Positions 7,989-16,712 of a stretch of DNA of 64,000 nt are shown here, in pieces (position 1 is the first letter of the stretch; every line of letters starts with the position of its first letter). Under the pieces are notes generated by a model, which saw only the letters and a program-made list of their open reading frames with translations, had not been told where the DNA came from and searched no databases. The position numbers and the translations under genes were made by a program. The stretch is taken from NCBI GenBank assembly GCA_934718065.1, contig CAKUZR010000003.1, forward strand, positions 62,001 to 126,000. Reading direction: 5' to 3'. The stretch comes from an uncultured Treponema sp. (lineage in GTDB: Bacteria > Spirochaetota > Spirochaetia > Treponematales > Treponemataceae).

Positions 7989-9263
7989 ATGAAGAGATTT
8001 TTTATTCTAGCCTTATTCTTAATCAGTGCTGGCAGTGTCTTTGCCATCACACTTGACGAAGCAGTTAACCTAGCCCTTAAAAACAACATTTCCATTAAAC
8101 GCGAACAGATTTCACTTGATGCAACAGAACGCGCTTCCAGTCATTCGTGGAACAGTCTTCTTCCATCTTTTTCTGTTTCCGCAGACGAAATTGAGTTACC
8201 TGATTTAACTGGCGGAACTAACACTGGCATTCAGAACAATCTCAGTGCGGAAGGCAAAATCGCCCTTTCTATTTCATCAGATTTTTTTGCTTCCATAAAG
8301 AAAGCCAAGCTTGATTACGAAGCAAAAAAGATTTCTTTTAACGAGGCGATTACCGAAATCACTTCGCAGGTAAAGGAAACTTATTTTTCGTTGATTCTTG
8401 CAAAACAAAATCTTGATTTCTTAAACGAAAACCTTGAAAACGCAAAGGCTCAAACCTTGCAGAATGAGGAACGCTATCGCCGCGGAACTCTTTCTGAGAT
8501 GGAATATCTTTCGAGCAAACTTTCTTACGAAAAGCTTAAGCCGGAATTAAAATCTCAGGAGCTTGCTTATAGAAAAGACTTAAAATCTCTCTGTCTGTTG
8601 CTTGGATTTGATAATGATGAAATAACACTTGAAGGAACGCTGGAAGATTTTATTGCTCGCTACGCTGCCCTTTATGATGATACAAAAAAATCAGAACTTT
8701 ATGATGCCGTAAAAAATGGCGATGTTCCTTCAATTTTGAATCTAAAAAAACACCTTGAGGCAGCACAAAAAGATGTTTCTGCGGCTCGTTTTTCTGCTTA
8801 CGGGCCAAGCGTGAATCTTTCTTATTCTGTAAATCCTGTGTTGTCTGGCGTGGATAGTGGCAGAACAAAACAGTCTGCTTCTATCGAAGTTTCGATTCCT
8901 CTGGAAAATCTTCTGCCTTTTTCAAAAGGCGCGGACACAATAAAATCAGCGCAGGATTACGTAAAGGATCTGCAGCTTCAGCTTGATGAAAAAAACAAGA
9001 CTGTAAACGCGGAATTTTCAAACATAATTCAGTCGCTAGCTCAAAAACAGGAAAGTCTTGCTTCCCACAAAGATTTTGTGAATCTTGCTCAGAAAAATTA
9101 CGAAGCAACAAAATACGCTTATTCAAAAGGAATGACGGAATTCCTTTCCATGCAGAACGCTTCAAAAGAAAATCTGGAGGCAAAACTGAATCTTCAGAAT
9201 GAAAACCTTGAAACATTAAAACTTTATATATCACTTGAAAAACTTTGCGGAAGAATACAATGA
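7989..9263 (+). CDS. tolC: TolC-family outer membrane efflux channel
   Basis: The 424-residue protein starts with a signal peptide (cleavage likely after AGSVFA) followed by the TolC-like opening ITLDEAVNLALKNN. It continues with two long Gln/Ala/Glu-rich helical repeats, the helical hairpins of the periplasmic tunnel. Length and arrangement fit the outer membrane factor of tripartite pumps. It is the first gene of the efflux operon: its stop overlaps the start of the membrane-fusion gene (ATGA at 9260). AGGAG provides the ribosome site, 4 bases before the ATG. The promoter carries the same operator as the two-component operon upstream. The gene symbol is used for the family only. Confidence 0.9.
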   Translation: MKRFFILALFLISAGSVFAITLDEAVNLALKNNISIKREQISLDATERASSHSWNSLLPSFSVSADEIELPDLTGGTNTGIQNNLSAEGKIALSISSDFFASIKKAKLDYEAKKISFNEAITEITSQVKETYFSLILAKQNLDFLNENLENAKAQTLQNEERYRRGTLSEMEYLSSKLSYEKLKPELKSQELAYRKDLKSLCLLLGFDNDEITLEGTLEDFIARYAALYDDTKKSELYDAVKNGDVPSILNLKKHLEAAQKDVSAARFSAYGPSVNLSYSVNPVLSGVDSGRTKQSASIEVSIPLENLLPFSKGADTIKSAQDYVKDLQLQLDEKNKTVNAEFSNIIQSLAQKQESLASHKDFVNLAQKNYEATKYAYSKGMTEFLSMQNASKENLEAKLNLQNENLETLKLYISLEKLCGRIQ

Positions 9264-10204
9264 AAAGAATTTTAAAACTTGCAGTTATCGCGCTTAGCCT
9301 TTCGGCTCTTGCAGCCCTTGCATCATGCACAAAAAACAATGCGGAGCAAGAAGCTGAAGACGATTCGGAAAACCTTATTCAGGCGGTTCGCGTTGAACAG
9401 CTTTCAAAAACTGATATGCGAAAATTTATTGAGGTGAACGGGAATATCCGCGCCGAAAAATCTATGAGCGTGTATCCTGTTATTCAGGGGAAAATCACAA
9501 GCACCTGCATTCATCTCGGCTCGTCAGTAAAGAAAGGCGATGTGCTTGCTTATGTAGACCCTTCTGTTCCAGGTTCGCGCTATTCGCTGAACGAAGTGAC
9601 TTCTCCAATCAGCGGCACTGTAATTTCCATTCCGCTGAAGGAAGGTACCCGTGTTGATACCGAAACTTCCGTTGTAACAATCGGAGACCTTTCAAAGCTT
9701 CAGATTATCACTTATGTTCCTGAGCGTTATGTTTCTTTTTTGCGCCTAGGACTTGATGCAGATGTTGTACTGGAAGCTTATCCCGATGAAAAGTTCTCAG
9801 CTGTAGTGTCAGAAGTTTCGCCAGTGCTTGACGAAGCAACCCGTACAAAAGAAGTGATTTTGACTTTTGTGGCAAACGACAGCCGCGTAAATGCCGGAAT
9901 GTTTGCAAACGTAAATCTTTATCTGAAAACCTATGAAGGTGTGCTTTCCGTGCCGACTTCTTGTATCGTCGAAAAGGCTGATAAAAAATATGTCTGGATT
10001 ATTGATGATACAGCTGACGCTGGAGCAGGCAAAGCCGCAAAGGTTCGCTTCGTAGAAATCAAAACCAGCGAAGAAATTATAGACCGCACAATCATTGAGC
10101 TTGCGGGAACTGACTCCGCCAGCATCAGAGATATTCCATTCAGAGTCGTGACACAGGGTTTTGAAACTTTGCAGAATGGAAGCGAAGTAAATATCGCGGA
10201 ATAG
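9260..10204 (+). CDS. RND efflux periplasmic adaptor (HlyD/AcrA family) lipoprotein
   Basis: I place the start at ATG 9260, overlapping the tolC stop, because a lipoprotein signal follows directly (MKRILKLAVIALSLSALAAL then ASC with the lipid Cys). The frame is open further upstream, but that would spoil the signal. The 314-residue product has the biotinyl-lipoyl-like halves (GKITSTCIHLGSSVKKGDVL and TSPISGTVISIPLKEGTRV), a short hairpin, and the beta-barrel part (VVSEVSPVLDEATRTKEVIL). Adaptors like this link the inner-membrane pump to the TolC channel. Twelve bases separate it from the pump gene. Substrate is not deducible. Confidence 0.92.
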   Translation: MKRILKLAVIALSLSALAALASCTKNNAEQEAEDDSENLIQAVRVEQLSKTDMRKFIEVNGNIRAEKSMSVYPVIQGKITSTCIHLGSSVKKGDVLAYVDPSVPGSRYSLNEVTSPISGTVISIPLKEGTRVDTETSVVTIGDLSKLQIITYVPERYVSFLRLGLDADVVLEAYPDEKFSAVVSEVSPVLDEATRTKEVILTFVANDSRVNAGMFANVNLYLKTYEGVLSVPTSCIVEKADKKYVWIIDDTADAGAGKAAKVRFVEIKTSEEIIDRTIIELAGTDSASIRDIPFRVVTQGFETLQNGSEVNIAE

Positions 10205-10216
10205 GAGAGCGAAATT

Positions 10217-12193
10217 ATGGATATAACACGAAAAACACTTAGCAATCCGGTTTTAATCATCATAATTTTTGCGCTTATTGCGCTGACCGGACTTTTTACT
10301 TTTTCAAATCTTGAAATAAACCTCATGCCGAACATCAAAGAACCTATTCTTTCTGTTATGGCAACTTACGAAAATGCAGGTCCTCAGTCTGTTGAAAGCG
10401 CCGTTACTCAGGTGCTGGAAGAAGAGTTTTCGAGCCTTTCAAATCTCAAAAAAATGACATCAACTTCCTCAGAAGGATTTTCATCAATCATGCTGGAGTA
10501 TAACTTTGGAACGAATCTTGAAACTGCCGCCAGCGAAGTACGCGACAAAATTGAAAATGTAAAGGAGATGCTTCCAAAAAACGTAAAGACCAGCATATAC
10601 AAAGAAAACTCAAATGATATGCCGGTAATGGATATTGCCGTTTACGGAAACCGCAGCGACAACGAGCTTAAATACATTGCCGATAAAACCATCAAGCGGA
10701 CTCTCGCGCAGGCAAACGGAGTTTCCCAGGCTTCAGTGTATGGAGGCCGCACTCCATGCGTTTGCGTTGAACTTTCCCAGAACCGCCTTGCCGCCTACAA
10801 TATGTCTGTCTCAGATGTTTCTGCCCGTCTTGCAGCCGAGAACCTGGATTTGGGCGGCGGTAAAATCACAGAAAACTCCTGGAACTATGTGCTTCGTACA
10901 AAAGGTGAATACGCTTCTGTCAAGGAAATCGGAGACACTGTGCTTTCTACAGTGAACGGCACTGCTATCCGCCTGAACGACGTGGGGCGCGTTTATATGG
11001 GCTACAAAGATGCGAGCGATGAAGTTTTTATCAACGGAAATCCAGGCGTTTATATTTCCATCAAAAAGCAGTCGGGCGCAAACTCCGTAAAGGTTGCCGA
11101 TGCGCTTTATGAAAAAATCGAGGAAGTAAAAAAATCACTTCCGTCAGATATTCAGCTGGAAATCATTAGCGACGATTCTGTTGAAATCCGCGACACTCTT
11201 AAAATCCTGTATTCAAGTGCATGGCAGGGAATCCTTCTTGCAATCCTCATCCTCTTTATCTTCCTAAAAAGCTTCAAATCAACATTTATCATCTCAATTT
11301 CTATTCCGTTCTCAATTATCATCACTCTGCTTGCCATGAACTTTCTGCACATTACTCTGAACATCATGACTTTGACAGGTTTGATTTTAGGAATCGGTAT
11401 GGTTGTGGATGCGTCTATCGTTATGATTGACAACATTTACTCTTACCGAATGCGAGGAACCAAGGCAAAGGTTTCTGCAATACTCGGAACTCAGGAAATG
11501 ATTTCTTCTGTAGTTTCGGGAAACCTTACGACAATCGTGGTTTTCGTGCCATTCCTGCTTTTTATGAAGGATTTAGGATTTATCGGTTTGATGGCGCAGG
11601 ACATGATTTACACAATTGTAATTGCAATTGTGTCGAGTCTGTTTGTTGCAATCTTCCTTGTGCCGGTTCTAGCTGGTCACTACATGCCGCTTACAAACCG
11701 TGACGAAAAACCTGTTCGTAACAAGATTCTTATTTTTCTTTACGGACTTTTTGACAAGGGCTTTTATGCTATCCAGAATGGCTATAAAAAATTGCTCGCT
11801 TCGGCTCTTAAACACAAGAGATGCACTGTTGTGATTTCTTTTATAGCCCTCGCTGCAAGCTTTGCACTCGTGCCTTTCCTTCATATTGAGATGATGCCAG
11901 AATCAGAAGGTAACAGCGTTACTATGAATATCACTCTTCCTACTGGAACACCCCTGGCAAAAACGACAGAAATTGTTCACGGTTTTGAAAAAATAATTCA
12001 GGATGAAATTAAAGGATATAAGACAGTGCTTGCTTCAACCGGTGTTTCTGGCGGAATGGAAGACAACTTTGCTTCAAATCTCGGAAACATTTCAATTTTT
12101 CTGCCGTCACCAAGACAGCAGATTGATAAACCAAGCTTGATAAAGCAGAAGCTTGAGGTTCACTTCAAGGAAGTATCCTGGCGTGCAGTTTAA
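10217..12193 (+). CDS. RND efflux pump, N-terminal two-thirds (frameshifted)
   Basis: The frame encodes the first part of an RND inner-membrane pump: TM1 (about 12-30), the first periplasmic porter domain, TM2-TM6 with the proton-relay segment GIGMVVDASIVMIDN (about residues 394-408), then the start of the second porter domain. GAGAGC is the ribosome site. The frame ends abruptly at 12193 in the nonsense tail EVSWRAV. The overlapping frame from 12153 continues the domain exactly. Removing one G from AAGGAAG (12167-12173) gives HFKKYPGVQFNF, a typical RND sequence, so the intact gene would be one 1148-residue pump over 10217-13664. The defect is either a real mutation that kills the pump or a sequencing/assembly error. 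Confidence 0.88.
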   Translation: MDITRKTLSNPVLIIIIFALIALTGLFTFSNLEINLMPNIKEPILSVMATYENAGPQSVESAVTQVLEEEFSSLSNLKKMTSTSSEGFSSIMLEYNFGTNLETAASEVRDKIENVKEMLPKNVKTSIYKENSNDMPVMDIAVYGNRSDNELKYIADKTIKRTLAQANGVSQASVYGGRTPCVCVELSQNRLAAYNMSVSDVSARLAAENLDLGGGKITENSWNYVLRTKGEYASVKEIGDTVLSTVNGTAIRLNDVGRVYMGYKDASDEVFINGNPGVYISIKKQSGANSVKVADALYEKIEEVKKSLPSDIQLEIISDDSVEIRDTLKILYSSAWQGILLAILILFIFLKSFKSTFIISISIPFSIIITLLAMNFLHITLNIMTLTGLILGIGMVVDASIVMIDNIYSYRMRGTKAKVSAILGTQEMISSVVSGNLTTIVVFVPFLLFMKDLGFIGLMAQDMIYTIVIAIVSSLFVAIFLVPVLAGHYMPLTNRDEKPVRNKILIFLYGLFDKGFYAIQNGYKKLLASALKHKRCTVVISFIALAASFALVPFLHIEMMPESEGNSVTMNITLPTGTPLAKTTEIVHGFEKIIQDEIKGYKTVLASTGVSGGMEDNFASNLGNISIFLPSPRQQIDKPSLIKQKLEVHFKEVSWRAV

Positions 12194-13664
12194 CTTTGCT
12201 ACCGACAGCATGGAAAACATGGCGGGAAGCGACATAGACATTGTGGTCAAGGGAAATGATATTGAAAACGCACGCGTTGCTTCGGAGCAGATTCTCGCTT
12301 TGCTTCAGAAAATGCCGAACCTAAGCAACACTAAGATGAATATGAAAAACGGACTTCCTCAGCTTGAGATTGAAATTGACAGGAAGCGCGCTTATTCCTT
12401 TGGCGTAACTGTTGAGGCTGCGGCAAATGAAATCAACGGAAGTGTTGCCGGCGTTAGCGCTACAAAATATCGCAATAGCGGCAACGAGTATGATGTAATA
12501 CTTTCTTATCAGAAGGCAGATAAATCAAGCATTCCTGATTTGGAAAAAATTATGGTTCAGGGCTCAAATGGGCTTGTCGCACTTGCTAACTTTGCAAGCG
12601 TAAAGAAAAATTACGGTCCTACTTCCATAAATCACGAAAACAAGGCACGCACGATTCATATTGCAGCCGATATCAAAGGCAACGAAAATGCGCCTGATGT
12701 CGAGGCAAAAATCAAAAAGGCGATAAAATCTTCTCTGGTTCTTCTGGGTGATGTAACCGTGAGTTTTGAAGGCTCGTGGAAAAATATGAGAAAGCAGGCA
12801 GTCCTTTTTGGTAAGATTATTGTGCTTGCAGTGCTTCTAGTATTCGGCGTAATGGCAGGAATGTACGGAAGTTTTAAGAAGCCGTTTATCAATTTGTTTA
12901 CGATTCCGTTTATGTTTATCGGTGTTCTTCTGATTTACTTTTTGAAGAATCAGACAGTTTCGATTATGACGATGGTCGGGCTTGTAATGCTGGTAGGCAT
13001 TGTCGTAAACAACGGTATTGTTCTTGTTGATTATACAGGTCTTCTTGTTGCACGCAGCCTGAAAGTTGACGAGGCTTGTCTTGAAGCAGGAACTTCGCGA
13101 CTTCGTCCGGTTTTGATGACAACACTTACAACCATTCTTGGTATGCTTCCGATGAGTTTTACAACCCAGGGCTCTTCGTCACTGGTTCAGCCAATCGGAC
13201 TTTGCGTTGTTGGCGGTCTTTTTTCAAGCACCTTTGTTACGCTTGTGATTATTCCTGTTTTGTATGCACTGATGTGCAAGAATGAAGCTACGGCAATTGA
13301 GCCTGTCGAAATGACCGCTAAATTGGTAATTGAGCATGAAGTTTCGGTTGTTGAGTCTGTCGAAACTGCCAAACCAGCCGATTCTGCAACTCTCCGCCGC
13401 TGTGAAATCATCGCAAATCAGTCTGTGGAAGATGACATCATCAAACTGCTTGAATCAACAATTCCAGATTTCGAGTACACGCTTGACGAAAACCTGTGCG
13501 GTCGCGGCCGTAAATCACGTAAACTTGGGAACAGCGTATGGCCAGAAATGAATTTTGTGCTCACAGCCTATGTTTCGTCAAAAGCTGAAAAAACTGTAGA
13601 AGCCTGTGTAAATCAGGTAAAACAAAAATTCCCGCGAGAAGGAATAAATCTTTTTGTTATGTAA
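12153..13664 (+). CDS. RND efflux pump, C-terminal part with PII-like tail (frameshifted)
   Basis: Continuation of the pump after the one-base shift near 12170; the ATG at 12153 is inside the gene and probably not a real start. It has the rest of the second porter domain, then TM7-TM12 (about 215-375) with the charged relay region VMLVGIVVNNGIVLVDY. After TM12 most RND pumps stop within a few dozen residues. Here about 130 more follow. The last 80 or so (from SVEDDIIKLLE, with the loop CGRGRKSRKLGNSVWPE and the end FPREGINLFVM) look like a PII/CutA-like ferredoxin-fold regulatory protein, the kind found beside metal and other RND pumps as a separate gene. A cytosolic regulatory tail is inferred from this resemblance. 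Confidence 0.85.
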   Translation: MRFTSRKYPGVQFNFATDSMENMAGSDIDIVVKGNDIENARVASEQILALLQKMPNLSNTKMNMKNGLPQLEIEIDRKRAYSFGVTVEAAANEINGSVAGVSATKYRNSGNEYDVILSYQKADKSSIPDLEKIMVQGSNGLVALANFASVKKNYGPTSINHENKARTIHIAADIKGNENAPDVEAKIKKAIKSSLVLLGDVTVSFEGSWKNMRKQAVLFGKIIVLAVLLVFGVMAGMYGSFKKPFINLFTIPFMFIGVLLIYFLKNQTVSIMTMVGLVMLVGIVVNNGIVLVDYTGLLVARSLKVDEACLEAGTSRLRPVLMTTLTTILGMLPMSFTTQGSSSLVQPIGLCVVGGLFSSTFVTLVIIPVLYALMCKNEATAIEPVEMTAKLVIEHEVSVVESVETAKPADSATLRRCEIIANQSVEDDIIKLLESTIPDFEYTLDENLCGRGRKSRKLGNSVWPEMNFVLTAYVSSKAEKTVEACVNQVKQKFPREGINLFVM

Positions 13665-13666
13665 GG

Positions 13667-13763
13667 TAAAAAAAAGAAATAGAAACGCAGAATATCTTAT
13701 CCATCCAGGTGATTTTAATTCCGCCAGAAGGCTTATAGAAAGATTGAATAAGCGTGCCGGCAA
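13667..13763 (+). pseudogene. Duplicated 3' fragment of the kinase-TPR gene
   Basis: This stretch matches 5689-5781 almost base for base (shared runs include GATTTTAATTCCGCCAGAAG and GATTGAATAAGCGTGCCGGC), with a lost C in GAAA(C)CGCAG and a few substitutions. It begins three bases after the RND stop, so it is only the tail of the gene and has no start. It suggests a second kinase-TPR paralogue once stood here, or that a segment was copied during rearrangement. Confidence 0.8.
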
Positions 13764-13807
13764 AACTCCGCAAGGCTTTCAGCAAACAATTGCAAGGCTA
13801 TAACACA

Positions 13808-13872
13808 GTGCCAGAGCTTTGATAACAGCGTGCCAGGAAGATGATATAACACTGTAAAAATTGCTCTGGCAC
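13808..13872. repeat. Inverted repeat in the spacer
   Basis: GTGCCAGAGC (13808-13817) is exactly complementary to GCTCTGGCAC (13863-13872) with 45 bases between. A further CGTGCCAGG lies inside. It could be a remnant of an element end or a structure in RNA reading through from the RND gene. No function can be assigned. Confidence 0.5.
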
Positions 13873-13991
13873 TACTGATGATTTTAATTGATACAAACAC
13901 CTGTGCAAATTGTCAACAATACCCCGCGCAAATTCAAATTAACACACATACCACGGATTTTCTTTGTCAAAAATCTCTTTTTCTTCTTTTA

Positions 13992-14209
13992 GTAATTCAA
14001 TCGTAAAAAATCCTCACAAAATGTAAATCTTACTACGTTTTTATTTTTTTCAAAAAAAAGCTCGACATTCAGGCTCTTGAAAAACTTGCTGGTTAAGTTG
14101 TAAATTTGATTATACATATGCGAATTTTTTTTTTATTTTTATAGCTATTAAAATTTTAAAGATGTACGCTTTTTTTGCAAATTCTAAAATAAACTCGAAA
14201 TTTTGGCTA
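13992..14209. repeat. Two broken copies of the palindromic MITE-like element
   Basis: 13992-14075 keeps the right half of the roughly 200-bp element (AATTCAATCG, then CTCACAAAATGTAAATCTTA, then CTCGACATTCAGGCT). Around 14170-14209 a second right end is recognisable (GCAAATTCTAAAAT, then AAACTCGAAATTTTGGCTA). Left halves are missing, so these are decayed remnants. Confidence 0.6.
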
Positions 14210-14256
14210 TTAAAGTTTATATAGAAAATTAAAAGATAAACTTTCTCGAATTATTG

Positions 14257-14274
14257 ATAATAATATATTATTAT
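14257..14274. promoter_or_regulatory. Perfect 18-bp palindrome upstream of the Zorya-like operon
   Basis: ATAATAATATATTATTAT reads the same on both strands and lies 35 bases before ATG 14310. It overlaps possible -10 sequences. It may be an operator, but in such AT-rich DNA a chance palindrome is plausible. The gene's ribosome site TAGGA is at about 14298-14302. Confidence 0.4.
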
Positions 14275-14309
14275 ATAAACAGATGAAAGTATATTATTAG
14301 GATAAAAAA

Positions 14310-16712
14310 ATGAAAGATGACTTTTGCGGTTTAACAAAAAGTTTTACAAAGTTAGATTTAAAAAACTCAGACAAATATAATATTATTGAAGAAAAAATAG
14401 TTGATAACAAAACAATTATAAAAGCAAAATATACAAAATCATCTGACGATTTCAATAATCTTATTATAGTGTTTGATAATAAAAATAAGATTGAATCAGT
14501 AGAAACAGTTATAGAGAACATTGAACCTAATAAATTAAAAGAAGAACTTAAAATTTTGCAACATAAACTAAACATAGATTACGGTTCTTGTGAAACTACT
14601 TCAGATTACACAAAAAAGACAGATATTGAAATTTTTGACGCTGTAAAAAGCGGTGATTTATTCTGCTTATGGAATGGAAATAATACTCAAAATCTTCAGA
14701 ATGGGATTAAATATATACTTCTTAAAGTTGAATTAAAAAATGATGCCTATGCATTTATAATAGAATGTGAATTTTCAAAACCCGAAATTTATGCCGTTAA
14801 AAAATCAAATAACACGGATTCCCCAAGAACAGAAATAAAAACCAAGAAAAAAAACGTCAACTCTAACAACAGAGAATATAAATTGTATTTTTATTTTTTT
14901 GGATTCTTATTTATTGTTATTTGGTTTTTATTTTTACTAGACCCAATCTGCAGAATGTTTAAGGATTTCTTTACAGATTTTTCAATAAAATCTTTTTTGA
15001 TAAATATTATTTATTATGTAGTGTATTTTTGTTATACAGTTTGTTCATGCTTGATACCATTAAAGATTTCAAAAGATTTCCTTAAATTCAAAAACAATGA
15101 AAATTTCGACAAAAACTATTTACTGGACGATTCTATTAAATTAACTCCAGAAACTCACACTATCTGGAAAGCATACAAGTCTACTTTTTTCGACAAAAAC
15201 TTTGGAATAAAAAATAAAACTCGTGCAAGTGCAGATCTATATTTTAATTATGAGTCTGTTATTTGCACAATGAACAGACTGCCTATAATTTCTTGGTTTA
15301 AATTAATAAGCAGTTCATTTATGGGGCTAGGTATTTTAGGAACATTCATTGGCTTTTCAACTGGATTAAGCAGCATAGATTTTAACACTGAAAGCACAAC
15401 AAAAATGATTTCAGGTGTTGAAGCTCTTGTAAAGAATGGTCTTGCAACAGCATTTAATACATCTATTGTAGGAATGCTGCTTTCTTTAATTTACAATTTC
15501 CTTGTTTTTAATCCACTCATAAAAAAAATAAAAGGATATTTTGAACATTTAAGCGATGAACTTGACAAGGAATTTTATGTTTCTGAAACAGAAGCTCTTA
15601 TGCAATACACAATGGTTACGGGAGAAAATTCAGAAAATATAACATTTAGTCAAAGTTTAAAATTCATTGTTGAAAATATTAATAAGCAGACTGATGCACT
15701 GAATAATTTCAATAATACTCTTGCAGATAGAATCACAAATATGAAGCAATCTGTAGATACAGCTATGGAACGAATTGCAACAGACGTCGGTGGAGAACTT
15801 AAGAATGTAGTTATCGGAAATGTTCAAAAAGAAATGGGAAGTCTTAAATCATCGCTCATTGAAGCTGCCAAGGAATTCTCTATAGCTGCAAAAATGCTTA
15901 CAAATACACCTGACATGCTTGAAAAGGCTAATAATGAATTAAAAACTTATCTCGAAGATACAAGAACAAGTTTTTCAGAAATGCTTGCTGAAAATGAAAA
16001 AACAAATAAAACAATTCTTGATGAAGTTGTTATTACAGTCAGAGAACAATTATCTGAGCAATTTAATAAATTTTCTAACTCTTTGATAAAAGCTCTTGAT
16101 TCTGCACAAAAAGTTTCAGAAACACTCGCTGATACACCGGAAAAAATTGACCTTATTGAAAATACATTAATAAAAAAAGAATCTGAAGTTGCTTCTAAGC
16201 TCGACAATACTTCCAATAAACTTGCCGAAATTGCTTCCAATGTAAAAGATTACTTTGCAACAATGCATACTGGAATAGGCTCTGTATTGCAAGATTTATC
16301 CAATGCAGAAAAAAATATAAAAGAATTGCTTGTTTCTGCAAAAATGCATGAAGATAACAGTGGAAAAAATCTTACATCAGTTATTGATGAAACAAACCGA
16401 ATGCTTGATGGATTTAAGGCTGTTGATATCAATCTCAAGAATATTTTTGAATCAATCGGAAATGAGATTGTAAAATATAATACCACGGTTGAATCTACAC
16501 TTGATCAATATCTAGAATCTTTTGAAAAAGGATCAAAATCATTCAGTATTTCAGTCACAAGCTCCATGCAGGATTTTGAATCTGCAATTGATAGCTTAAA
16601 TACAAATATGATTGATGTACAAAGAACATCGAATCAGTTTGCAAAATCCATTGACAATCTTAGTCAAATTTTGAATCACAACAATGATGACACAGAAAAG
16701 GATAAGCAATGA
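14310..16712 (+). CDS. zorA: ZorA-like MotA/ExbB-family proton-channel protein with long coiled-coil tail
   Basis: The 800-residue protein has a cytosolic N-terminal region of about 190 residues, then four membrane segments (about 191-210, 229-251, 325-350, 378-403). The third carries FMGLGILGTFIGFSTGL, the hallmark of MotA/TolQ/ZorA proteins. From about 410 to the end runs a long coiled-coil rich in Asn, Glu, Lys and Ser. In known Zorya systems ZorA forms a five-subunit membrane motor around two ZorB, with a long intracellular tail that signals phage invasion. The next gene overlaps by ATGA and is a ZorB-like stator, which supports the call. The large N-terminal extension is unusual compared with MotA-like proteins. 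Base composition is clearly more AT-rich than the efflux operon, suggesting horizontal origin. Assignment to Zorya is by motif and gene order, without a database search. Confidence 0.75.
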   Translation: MKDDFCGLTKSFTKLDLKNSDKYNIIEEKIVDNKTIIKAKYTKSSDDFNNLIIVFDNKNKIESVETVIENIEPNKLKEELKILQHKLNIDYGSCETTSDYTKKTDIEIFDAVKSGDLFCLWNGNNTQNLQNGIKYILLKVELKNDAYAFIIECEFSKPEIYAVKKSNNTDSPRTEIKTKKKNVNSNNREYKLYFYFFGFLFIVIWFLFLLDPICRMFKDFFTDFSIKSFLINIIYYVVYFCYTVCSCLIPLKISKDFLKFKNNENFDKNYLLDDSIKLTPETHTIWKAYKSTFFDKNFGIKNKTRASADLYFNYESVICTMNRLPIISWFKLISSSFMGLGILGTFIGFSTGLSSIDFNTESTTKMISGVEALVKNGLATAFNTSIVGMLLSLIYNFLVFNPLIKKIKGYFEHLSDELDKEFYVSETEALMQYTMVTGENSENITFSQSLKFIVENINKQTDALNNFNNTLADRITNMKQSVDTAMERIATDVGGELKNVVIGNVQKEMGSLKSSLIEAAKEFSIAAKMLTNTPDMLEKANNELKTYLEDTRTSFSEMLAENEKTNKTILDEVVITVREQLSEQFNKFSNSLIKALDSAQKVSETLADTPEKIDLIENTLIKKESEVASKLDNTSNKLAEIASNVKDYFATMHTGIGSVLQDLSNAEKNIKELLVSAKMHEDNSGKNLTSVIDETNRMLDGFKAVDINLKNIFESIGNEIVKYNTTVESTLDQYLESFEKGSKSFSISVTSSMQDFESAIDSLNTNMIDVQRTSNQFAKSIDNLSQILNHNNDDTEKDKQ

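Larger units (their letters stand above)
13665..14309. other. Scarred spacer between the efflux operon and the Zorya-like cluster
   Basis: 645 bases without an intact gene. In order it holds: a decayed copy of the kinase/TPR gene tail (13667-13763), an inverted repeat (13808-13872), a possible minus-strand gene tail (13939-13998), two broken copies of the MITE-like element (13992-14075 and about 14170-14209), and a very AT-rich promoter region with an 18-bp palindrome (14257-14274). The pile-up of fragments marks a rearrangement or integration boundary next to the AT-rich Zorya-like genes. Confidence 0.7.
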
